Shown: piece by piece, positions 54,505-61,680 of the stretch
How the letters are laid out: each line of letters opens with the position of its first letter
Position numbering within the stretch: the stretch's first letter is position 1
Assembly (NCBI GenBank): GCA_045804965.1
Contig: JBJMMD010000006.1
Span: 48,076-112,075 of the forward strand
Length of the DNA: 64,000 nucleotides
Reading direction: 5' to 3'
Source of the DNA: CAVTUU01 sp045804965
GTDB taxonomy: Bacteria; Chloroflexota; Chloroflexia; Thermomicrobiales; UBA6265
Notes under the pieces: model-generated
Database searches by the model: none
What the model saw: the letters and a program-made list of their open reading frames with translations, nothing else
What the model was told of the DNA's origin: nothing
Program-made: the position numbers and the translations under genes

Positions 54505-54523
54505 GCTATTGCCTCCTTCTGTG

Positions 54524-54555
54524 GGGCGGACGGGGCAATTGTCCATCGTCCGCCC
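54524..54555 (-). promoter_or_regulatory. GC-rich hairpin between SDR and small membrane protein genes
   Basis: GGGCGGACG (54524-54532) and CGTCCGCCC (54547-54555) form a 9-bp stem. It lies 29 bp downstream of the SDR stop and 20 bp upstream of the next start. No clear U-tract, so it could be a weak terminator, mRNA stabiliser or attenuator. Confidence 0.45.
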
Positions 54556-54583
54556 GAGGTTCACCGGGGACACGAAGTTATGG

Positions 54584-55339
54584 TTAGGTCTGCGCCGTAG
54601 CCTGAGATAGCCAGGCTTCGAACCGGATCTGGCCAAGCTGCGCCCCATTGAGCGGGATAAGCGACTGCTCGCTCGGAACCGAGCCGTAGTACGCCGCCTG
54701 CGGATCGGCAATCACCTGACGCGGATCATTTCGCGCCCTCAGGCGACGGCGGATGACGCCGTCGAAGCGAAGCCGCTCAGGACCGGCAATTTCCAGGCGA
54801 CCATTGAGCGGGGCCGCCATCGCGACTTCGGCGACCGCGCGCGCGACATCGTCCGCCGCCATCGGTTGAAACGCGACGGGCGGCATGTGGACCTGGTTGC
54901 CGGTGGTCGCGGCGTCCGCAATTCCATCGATGAACTCGAAGAACTCCGTCGCGCGCACGATCGAGTACGGGATGGGTCCCGCTATGATCAGCTGCTCCTG
55001 CGCGAGCTTGGCCTTGAAATACCCGTTGTCCGGCGGCCGATCGATCCCGACGATCGACAACGCGACGTGGTGGCCCACGCCCGCCGCTGCTTCCGCGGCG
55101 AGGAGATTGCGGGTCGACGCCTCAAAGAACGCCAGCACCGCCGCGTCTTCGAAGGACGGAGAGTTGGACACGTCGACGACGACCGAGGCGCCGTCGAGGG
55201 CTTCGATTAGTCCCTCGCCGGTGAGGGAATTGACGCCGAATCTGGGGGACGCCGGCACCGCCTCGTGGCCCTGCTCACGGAGAAAGGCCACGACCTTCGA
55301 GCCGATGAGTCCGGTGCCGCCAATGACTACGACCTTCAT
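54584..55339 (-). CDS. NAD(P)H-binding SDR/NmrA-like oxidoreductase
   Basis: A 251-residue atypical SDR with MKVVVIGGTGLIGSKVVAFLREQGHE at the N-terminus and no classical YxxxK pair, as in NmrA-like proteins. VVVDVSNSPSFEDAAVLAFFEAS and the later YFKAKLAQEQLI segment fit this group. Function may be redox sensing or reduction of a small substrate. ATG 55339 is used instead of the longer frame reaching 55450. It follows the hydrolase gene at 55.4 kb after 59 bp. Confidence 0.8.
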   Translation of the reverse strand: MKVVVIGGTGLIGSKVVAFLREQGHEAVPASPRFGVNSLTGEGLIEALDGASVVVDVSNSPSFEDAAVLAFFEASTRNLLAAEAAAGVGHHVALSIVGIDRPPDNGYFKAKLAQEQLIIAGPIPYSIVRATEFFEFIDGIADAATTGNQVHMPPVAFQPMAADDVARAVAEVAMAAPLNGRLEIAGPERLRFDGVIRRRLRARNDPRQVIADPQAAYYGSVPSEQSLIPLNGAQLGQIRFEAWLSQATAQT

Positions 55340-55398
55340 GAGCTTCACCTTTCTTGTGTTCAGCCGACGTTTGTTCCCCGGCCATGTGCGGGGAGAAG

Positions 55399-56253
55399 TC
55401 ACAAAGTGATTGGAATACTCAGGCGGGTGACGGCGTGCTCTTCGGCCCACTCAAGCGCGTAGTCAGCGACCTCCTCCCAGCCGGTCTGGCCCAAGGTGTA
55501 GTGGGAGCGACCGGGGAACTCCTTGTAGTCTGTGATGCTCTTGGTGCGGCGGTAGTGCTTAGCGTTCGACTGGTTGACCGCTGGCGGCATCAGGTTGTCA
55601 TCTCCACCCGCTATGAACAGCAGCGGCGCGCGGTCGTCGTTCCGGAAGTCGACGTAGGTGTCCTGGTGGCCGGGCGTGAAGTTGGCGAGAGGCCCGGCCC
55701 ACACGAAGCTGCCCGGCGCGGGGACGTGGTAGCGCTCGTAGACCTCGTCGGACTCCTCCCGGCTTAGGGTGTTGCAGAAGGCGTAGTGGAACTGCTCTTT
55801 GGTGAACCCAACAGCCTTGTGGCGGTTGGCGGGATTCCTCAGAATCGGGAAGAAGACTCTTATCTGTGAGACCGGGGTTACCGTGACACCCTCGGCCGGC
55901 GCGGAGTCTATGGCCACCCCAGCGGCTCCGTACCCGTGATCGAGCAGAATCTGGCAAAACAGACCTCCTGCCGAGTGGCCCATGAGGATGGGTGGCTTGT
56001 CCAGCGCGCCGACGATGCCCTCGAGGTGCTCGACGACTGCAGGGATGGTCAAAGCCTCGATCGGGGAGGGATCTTCGTTGAGCGCCTCCACCTCGGCCTC
56101 AAGGCCGGGGTAGGCCGGAGCGAGAACGCGATAGCCGCGGCCCTCGTAGCGCTCGATCCAGTGCTCCCAGCTTCGTGGGGTCACCCAGAGCCCATGGATC
56201 AGGACGATGGTGTCTGGAGCACCCGGATCAACGGTGTTGTTCTCGGCGGTCAT
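55399..56253 (-). CDS. Alpha/beta hydrolase
   Basis: A 284-residue hydrolase with oxyanion segment IVLIHGLWVTPRSWEHW near 20, nucleophile elbow MGHSAGGLF near 95, acid in FIAGGDDNLMPP and catalytic His in GRSHYTLGQTGWEEVAD near 255. The triad is complete. The substrate is unknown. AAAGGAGAT seven bases before ATG 56253 is a strong ribosome binding site. It is part of the minus-strand hydrolase array. Confidence 0.85.
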   Translation of the reverse strand: MTAENNTVDPGAPDTIVLIHGLWVTPRSWEHWIERYEGRGYRVLAPAYPGLEAEVEALNEDPSPIEALTIPAVVEHLEGIVGALDKPPILMGHSAGGLFCQILLDHGYGAAGVAIDSAPAEGVTVTPVSQIRVFFPILRNPANRHKAVGFTKEQFHYAFCNTLSREESDEVYERYHVPAPGSFVWAGPLANFTPGHQDTYVDFRNDDRAPLLFIAGGDDNLMPPAVNQSNAKHYRRTKSITDYKEFPGRSHYTLGQTGWEEVADYALEWAEEHAVTRLSIPITL

Positions 56254-56282
56254 GAAGATCTCCTTTCACAACGTGGTCAGTG

Positions 56283-56322
56283 AGCGAAGTGACCTGAAAG
56301 CGGCTCGGACTTCTTCAGAGAA
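56283..56322 (-). pseudogene. C-terminal relic of an epoxide-hydrolase-like gene
   Basis: The minus frame reads FSEEVRAAFRSLR, nearly the same as the end of the intact protein at 52.6 kb (FSEEVRATFRKLR). Only this terminal block remains; upstream codons are not alignable. A short relic, but 10 of 13 residues match and it lies in the same array. Confidence 0.5.
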
Positions 56323-56455
56323 CACTAGTCCAGGTGTGGAGCGTTCTCGTAGGGCATTCAGAACCATGCCGACCGCGTCACAAAGCGACTGTTGAGCTGG
56401 GATCAAGGCTCGGACGGTTGTCTGGTCCCGCTGCACACCGTCCGAGTCAACGATC

Positions 56456-57388
56456 TCACGCGACCATGTCAATCGCGGCCATGATCACGTCGGTGACGGC
56501 CTGAGGCTGAGAGATCATGATCACGTGGGAACCTTCGACCTCGGTGATCGTGGCCTTGGCGCGCTCCGCACAGAAGCGCACGACGTCGGTGCCGAGGGTC
56601 TTGTCGCCCGTCGCCACCACCGCCCACGTCGGAAGCTCCTTCCAGGCAGGCGCCGTGGTCGGCTCGGAAAACGTCGCTTCGGCAATCGGTCGCTGGGTGG
56701 CGGCAATCACAGCGCTTTCGCTTTCGGGCAAGTCGGCGGCAAATACTTCGTGGACCCTCGCGGGGTCGATGACGAACTCGGTTGCCGACTCTTTCCCGTT
56801 GCCGGTCGGGTACTGGAACGGGATCAAGGCCTGGAGGACGACGCTGTCCCGCGAATCTTTTTCTAAGGCCAATAGGTTCTCGCCTTCGTCGGGGGCCAAG
56901 CCCGCAACGTAGACGAGGCCCACGGCGTTCTTGGCCTTGGACCCAGCGTTCGTGATGACCGCGCCGCCGTAGGAGTGACCAACGAGGAGCACGGGGCCGG
57001 GGATCTGGTTGAGAAAGCTGGCGATATAGGCAGCGTCGTAGGCGATGCCGCGCAGCGGGTTGGGAGGCGCGGTGACCGTAACTCCGGCCGCCTCAAGCAG
57101 TTTGATCACGCCGTTCCAGCCCGAGGCGTCGGCGAAGGCACCGTGCACGAGCGCGACGGTCAAAGGTGCGCGATTAGCGGTCGGCGTCGAGTCAGTCATG
57201 ACGGTTCCTTTCTTGAACGATGTGACGGACGATCGGACGGGCTGTGTGGCTTTTTGCGCCGCACCTCGGGACACGCCAAGGTGCATCGCCGCCATGGCGG
57301 CGATGACTCCCGCGCCGGCGAGTCGCCCGACGGCGGACCGCCGCGAGCAGCGAACATCCGAGAATGCGCCAGGTGCGGTTCCGCTCAC
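56456..57388 (-). CDS. Alpha/beta hydrolase with Tat-like N-terminal extension
   Basis: A 310-residue protein from GTG 57388, which has a near-ideal AAGGAGG six bases upstream. Residues about 14-45 read CSRRSAVGRLAGAGVIAAMAAM, a twin-arginine-like signal. The hydrolase domain has VALVHGAFADASGW, nucleophile VGHSYGGAVI and a terminal GSHVIMISQP. A second start, ATG 57199 (MTDSTPTANRAP), also has GAAAGGA upstream and would give a cytoplasmic 247-residue form. The two starts may allow dual localisation; that is inference. Confidence 0.75.
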   Translation of the reverse strand: MSGTAPGAFSDVRCSRRSAVGRLAGAGVIAAMAAMHLGVSRGAAQKATQPVRSSVTSFKKGTVMTDSTPTANRAPLTVALVHGAFADASGWNGVIKLLEAAGVTVTAPPNPLRGIAYDAAYIASFLNQIPGPVLLVGHSYGGAVITNAGSKAKNAVGLVYVAGLAPDEGENLLALEKDSRDSVVLQALIPFQYPTGNGKESATEFVIDPARVHEVFAADLPESESAVIAATQRPIAEATFSEPTTAPAWKELPTWAVVATGDKTLGTDVVRFCAERAKATITEVEGSHVIMISQPQAVTDVIMAAIDMVA

Positions 57389-58540
57389 GCTGTTCCTCCT
57401 TTCTGTGCAGCGGTGCCGGCTCGGGCAACGTGCCGAGGGCATGCTTCGATGGTGCGCCTGTGTCCTCCGGTTCACATCGGGCGAATGCCCGAATCCTGTC
57501 CGTCAATGCAGCGAGGTACGTAGAGGGCAAGGTAGGGCGAATGCCTGATCGTCGAGTCGGTTCGAGCGCCGCTCGCGAAGGCGTGGAAGCAGTTTTGGCA
57601 GCGGCGGCGCGATGGGGCTTCCCAGGGATGGTTGGGAATCAGGGGTTGGATACGGACGATATCCCCATCGCCGCAAGCGGCCCGGTGCCCGAGTCGACCG
57701 CGGAGCGGATCAACCGACCGATCGTGACCGCGGGTCGACGAACGTCCTCGTACTGCCCGGACACGATGCGTGAGGCGCTGCCCGTCGTCGGAGAAGACTC
57801 TCGCTCGCGGCCTATAAGAAAAACCGAACTCCATATCGCGCTGAGGCGTGGCCTCTGCGGGTCCAAAGCGACAATCCAAACCGGCCGTGAGGAAAAGAGC
57901 GGAGAGATAGCGTGGCGCGAAAGTCTCTATTCACCACCGGCGCCCCGGCCTGTCAAGCGCGAGTTGGTAGAGGAGTGGTGGCTATCGGGGTAAAGCCCGA
58001 ATGACTAGGTCACGCTTCCTTCGTCCCGTGCCGAGCGCGGCTCAGCAGGCTTACATCGTGCCCGTTCGCTGAGCGAATCAACTCCGGGCGGCGATCTCCT
58101 ATGCTGCCTGGAATGCGCGCACCGAGCGAGGACAGCCTGGCCGTTGGTGCTTAGACCATGAGCCCGGTGACGGCGCTCGCCGAGAGTGTCGAGCAAACAC
58201 GCGAGCGAGACGCGGGCAACCAAGGCCGCAGGAGGATGGTACATCGCACGCCGCGCTACGACGTCCGTCGCCGAATCGCAGCGTTCAATACCGGTTCGAC
58301 GGAGAATCTATGTTCTGCGGGGAACCTGGGTCGCGCGCGTGTCATCTTCAACGCTTACTGTCGTGGATCTTCAATGCAATCTGTCGTAGCCCATGTCCTG
58401 CGAGTGGGACGACCGCGTGCCCGCAGGGCGTCTCGCGCCCCTACTTTTCGAGACAACCCGAAGGCGTCCTGGTCATCGCGATCCCTATGATTCTTGAGGC
58501 ACTCGGGCGGCCTGTCGCGGTCAGTGCCGGTTGGGCCGCG
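57389..58540 (-). other. Long intergenic stretch, no intact gene
   Basis: About 1.15 kb. Open frames on both strands are Arg-rich and show no family features. No RNA gene was recognised. Given the density of relics on both sides, this is probably decayed coding DNA. Confidence 0.35.
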
Positions 58541-58640
58541 TTACGTAACGGTCAGGGTCCCGACCAAGCCCGCCGCGCGGCGACCGGGGATCGCGCAGTA
58601 GTAGGTGTGGGTGCTGGACGGGCCGCCGTCTGACCGCACC
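58541..58640 (-). pseudogene. Cupredoxin C-terminal relic 1
   Basis: The minus frame reads THTYYCAIPGRRAAGLVGTLTVT then stop. This is the copper-binding end of a plastocyanin-like domain (Y-C-x-x-P-G-H...M). The Cys is present but His and Met are Arg and Leu. The N-terminal strands are missing. Its last 60 bases are nearly the same as at 58951-59010. Confidence 0.6.
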
Positions 58641-58658
58641 GAGGGGCCGGCGAGCGCG

Positions 58659-58823
58659 TCAGACGGCATAGATGAGGATCACGGCGAGGAAGGCGAGCGC
58701 GATAGTGCTCAGGACCGCCACGACGGTGATTAAGCTGACGTCGGCCCCCGTTGGATCGTCGGTTTGGAGGCTTTGCCCGACGGTCTCCGGCGAAGTCGCG
58801 CGCTTGTCATTGGATTCGGTCAT
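58659..58823 (-). CDS. Small single-pass membrane protein
   Basis: A 54-residue protein starting MTESNDKRATSPETVGQ, with a C-terminal membrane helix SLITVVAVLSTIALAFLAVILIYAV that runs to the end. GGGGAGG nine bases before ATG 58823 supports translation. No family is recognised. It lies between the two cupredoxin relics. Confidence 0.5.
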   Translation of the reverse strand: MTESNDKRATSPETVGQSLQTDDPTGADVSLITVVAVLSTIALAFLAVILIYAV

Positions 58824-58923
58824 CTTCAACGTCCTCCCCCTCGTCCGCATGGGCGAGGGTAATGCGTGCCACCATATGCTACGACTCTCGATCGCTTAAG
58901 CTGATAGACCTGGTTGGTCTGCC

Positions 58924-58950
58924 GGCGGGGCTACGGTGAGCAGCCCCGCC
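58924..58950 (-). terminator. GC-rich hairpin downstream of cupredoxin relic 2
   Basis: GGCGGGGCT (58924-58932) and AGCCCCGCC (58942-58950) form a perfect 9-bp stem with a 9-nt loop, 13 bp after the relic's stop codon. There is no strong U-tract, so terminator function is tentative. Confidence 0.4.
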
Positions 58951-58962
58951 GGTTGGGCCGCG

Positions 58963-59230
58963 TTACGTTACGGACAGGGTCCCGACCATGCCCGCCGCGC
59001 GGTGAGCGAAGTAGGTGTAGGTGCCGGCCGGGGCGTCGATGGTGACAGTCGTCGACTGACCCGGCTGCATGTCGCCGGAGTGGACGTCGAGCTCATCAAT
59101 GGTGAAGTTGTGGACGACGGCCCCCTGGTTGACGAGCGTGACAACCATTGGCGTATTGGCCGGGATCGAGAATCTCCTTGGATTAAAGGCGACATCGACG
59201 ATGTCGATGACGGGTCCGCTCGGATTGCCC
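58963..59230 (-). pseudogene. Cupredoxin domain relic 2, 5' truncated and missing the Cys ligand loop
   Basis: The minus frame reads DIVDVAFNPRRFSIPANTP, VVTLVNQGAVVHNFTIDE and then YTYFAHRAAGMVGTLSVT, a plastocyanin-like domain. The first His (HNF), second His and Met are present, but the usual YYCxxPG segment is deleted, joining Y-F directly to AHR. No start codon is available in frame downstream of the hydrolase stop at 59241, so it is not an intact gene. Confidence 0.6.
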
Positions 59231-59240
59231 GACGTGCCGC

Positions 59241-60227
59241 CTATCGGTTCAACGCGGCTTTCAACTCTCGGGCGGTCTGAGCGGTGGCGTCGCGATTGGC
59301 GTTCGTCTCCGCCAAGGCGTTGAGCATCATGAAGTCGTGGAAAACGCCCTCGTAACGCACGGCAGTCACGTCGACACCCGCCTGACGGAGCTTGCGTCCA
59401 TAGGCCTCGCCTTCGTCGCGCAGCACGTCCGCCTCGTCGGTGATGACTAGTGCCGGCGGCAAGCCGCGCAGCTGCTCCAGGGTTGCCTGCAGCGGCGAGG
59501 CCGTCGGCTCGGACCGCCTCGAGGAATCGGGGGCGTAGGCATCCCAAAACCATTGCATCGCTTTGCGGGTCAACCACGGCCCCTCGGCAAACTGCGCGTA
59601 GGTGTCGGTGTCGAAGGCGGCGTTGGTGACCGGATACAAGAGCGCCTGATAGCGAATCGCGGGCCCGCCGCGCTCTTTCGCCAGGAGCGTCACCGCCGCG
59701 GTCATGTTGCCACCAACGCTCTCACCGGCGACGGCCAGGCGGCTTCCGTCCAGCCCCAGCTCCGCTCCATGCCGGGCGACCCACCGCACCGTGGCATACA
59801 CCTGCTCGATCGCCAACGGATACCGAGCTTCTGGCGAGCGCGGGTAGTTGACGAAGACGAACGCCGCGCCGGTCTGCGCGGCCAGATCCTGCACCAAACG
59901 TTCATGGGTGGCGAAGTTGCCGAGAACCCAGCCGCCGCCGTGCGTATACACGACCGCGGGCAGGCTGCCATTTCTGGCCATGGGCCGCACAAGTGTGATC
60001 GACACGGTGCCATCGGGACCGCCCGGAATGGTGTGCTCCTCGATCTCGGCGGGCGCCATGGCGATGTCGCCGCTCTGAGCCCGGTCGAGCACGGCACGGG
60101 CATCGCCGGGGGAGAGGGTGTAGAGAGGGGGGCCGCCCCCCGCTGCGAGGGCATCGGCTAGGGCCTGGGCGGCTGGCTCCAAGACCACTTGGGGAATCGT
60201 TGCAGGACGGATGCTTGTCGTACTCAT
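59241..60227 (-). CDS. HSL-family alpha/beta hydrolase (acetyl esterase-like)
   Basis: A 328-residue esterase with the HGGGWVLG oxyanion motif near 95, nucleophile VAGESVGGNMTAAV near 168, the acid in VITDEADVLRDEGEAYG and His in EGVFHDFMML near 300. It resembles the Aes/HSL lipase group acting on short acyl esters. AAGGAG seven bases before ATG 60227. The upstream 370 bases contain an ideal ribosome binding site without an ATG. The stop codon lies only 10 bp from cupredoxin relic 2. Confidence 0.88.
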   Translation of the reverse strand: MSTTSIRPATIPQVVLEPAAQALADALAAGGGPPLYTLSPGDARAVLDRAQSGDIAMAPAEIEEHTIPGGPDGTVSITLVRPMARNGSLPAVVYTHGGGWVLGNFATHERLVQDLAAQTGAAFVFVNYPRSPEARYPLAIEQVYATVRWVARHGAELGLDGSRLAVAGESVGGNMTAAVTLLAKERGGPAIRYQALLYPVTNAAFDTDTYAQFAEGPWLTRKAMQWFWDAYAPDSSRRSEPTASPLQATLEQLRGLPPALVITDEADVLRDEGEAYGRKLRQAGVDVTAVRYEGVFHDFMMLNALAETNANRDATAQTARELKAALNR

Positions 60228-60596
60228 AGGAAGACTCCTTCCGTAACGTGCTGCGTGCGATTAGGCCTCAGGCGGTGAACCCCGTGATGAGGGCACGTGT
60301 GACCAGGTGAATTAATGTTCTCCCTAATGGCGCTCTCCTCCTTTTCGCGGCGTTGCCTCGGTTCGGTCGCGGAGCGTCGGGTACGGGCCAGGCGCCACGC
60401 GCGCGTGGATGCGGCAACGAACGCGGCGACGTGCTGGTGAATCGAATCGCGCCGGCCGCTCGGAAGCCGGGGTATGGTCTGACTCTAGGCCCATGCCGAT
60501 CAGGACGCATCGGGCGAACGCCGCAATTGTGTGCGCTGTCGCAACGAGTAATCGCTACCGAGCAGTAGGGTGATTACCCGAGAACGAGGGGCGGCA

Positions 60597-61097
60597 CTAG
60601 ACCAGGCCGTGCTCAATCGCGAACCGGGTGGCGCTGGCACGGGAGGTGACACCGAGCTTACCGAAGATGCTGACGAGGTGGGAGCTCACGGTCTTCGGGC
60701 TGAGGAAGAGCCGCTCGGCGATCTGAGCGTTAGTCAGGCCTTCCGCGACGAGTTGGAGGACCTCGATCTCACGCTCGCTCAGACCCTCCGGAAGTTGAGG
60801 GGGCTGAGCCAAGGAGCTGGATTCGGACCGCGACGGCAGCATGGCAACCTCCGGCGCCGCCAGGACGTCGGCGGGCGATTTGGGGTCGCGCAGACCCTCG
60901 GCGATGGTGTCGACAACGTGCCGCAGCTCGTCGATGGTGCCGGCGATGTCTCGCAGCGCGTTGGCCGAGGCCGCCACGTCCTTTCCGGCTCGGCGGAGGG
61001 TCGTGATGACCCCGGCCCAGCCGGAACCGTCGGCCCAAGTGCCATGGACGAGGACGACGGTGGGGGTGTCGTTGGCGGCGGAAGTGGCCTTGCTCAT
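60597..61097 (-). CDS. Chimeric protein: alpha/beta hydrolase N-terminus joined to LuxR DNA-binding domain
   Basis: A 166-residue open frame. Residues about 10-45 (PTVVLVHGTWADGSGWAGVI) are the first strand and oxyanion loop of an alpha/beta hydrolase, similar to the start of the hydrolase at 56.5 kb. After a variable linker (about 55-100) comes an intact LuxR helix-turn-helix: LSEREIEVLQLVAEGLTNAQIAERLFLSPKTVSSHL. The nucleophile and His of the hydrolase are absent. It may be a deletion product that is still translated (GAGG before ATG 61097). It could act as a DNA-binding protein. Confidence 0.65.
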   Translation of the reverse strand: MSKATSAANDTPTVVLVHGTWADGSGWAGVITTLRRAGKDVAASANALRDIAGTIDELRHVVDTIAEGLRDPKSPADVLAAPEVAMLPSRSESSSLAQPPQLPEGLSEREIEVLQLVAEGLTNAQIAERLFLSPKTVSSHLVSIFGKLGVTSRASATRFAIEHGLV

Positions 61098-61201
61098 CGG
61101 ACTTCATCCTCGGATCGCAACGCGGCGGGTGGTTCGCTCGAGCGGCTCCATAGCGATCTCTCGAGCGCATGAAACCAGACGCGCGATTTCCAATCAATCA
61201 G

Positions 61202-61226
61202 ACGAAGGTATCGTCGATACCTTCGT
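61202..61226. promoter_or_regulatory. Perfect inverted repeat upstream of the chimera gene
   Basis: ACGAAGGTATC and GATACCTTCGT are exact inverted 11-mers separated by GTC. It lies 105 bp upstream of the chimera start on its promoter side, a good position for an operator. The rest of 61098-61680 has no supported gene, although 61290-61490 (+) contains an open stretch of unknown meaning. Confidence 0.5.
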
Positions 61227-61680
61227 ATAGAGTCGAGCGATCCTCTTTCGCGATGTGCGCGTGCTGAGCGAGCTGCTGCTCGCGACGGCCGATTGAGATG
61301 TCGCAACCGCCGAGTTCGCGGACCGGCGAGTCCGCTCCTACAGCGTCGTCCGGTCCGCCGATCATTGGGACACCGCCTTCTTCAATCCGAGCGAGGAGGC
61401 CGCGCGGCGGCGCGAGGGCCACGAGCGGGAGAGGCAGCACGACCCGACGCTGGGGGCTTTGCCGCGCGCCAGGCATACTTCGAGGTGGAAATCGGCTGAC
61501 GACCAATACTAAGGTCTAATGGACGTTTGCTGGTAGAGCGGAGCACCATATCGCCGGGAATTACGCCAAGGCAGGACCGCAATGGGACTCAATGCCGTTA
61601 CGAACATACCGGCCTAACCATTGGGTGTTGGCAACACCTGAGCTCTTGACCAGGCCAACCGAGCACGTGGAGGTGTGGAC

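Noticed and set aside
57364..57993. 209-codon plus-strand frame in the relic-rich gap
   Set aside because: It begins antisense to the Tat-like signal of the hydrolase gene, is Arg/Ser-rich and has no conserved segment.
61293..61499. Open frames between the inverted repeat and the kinase gene
   Set aside because: Three frames are open in the same GC-rich stretch; none has a ribosome binding site or family resemblance.
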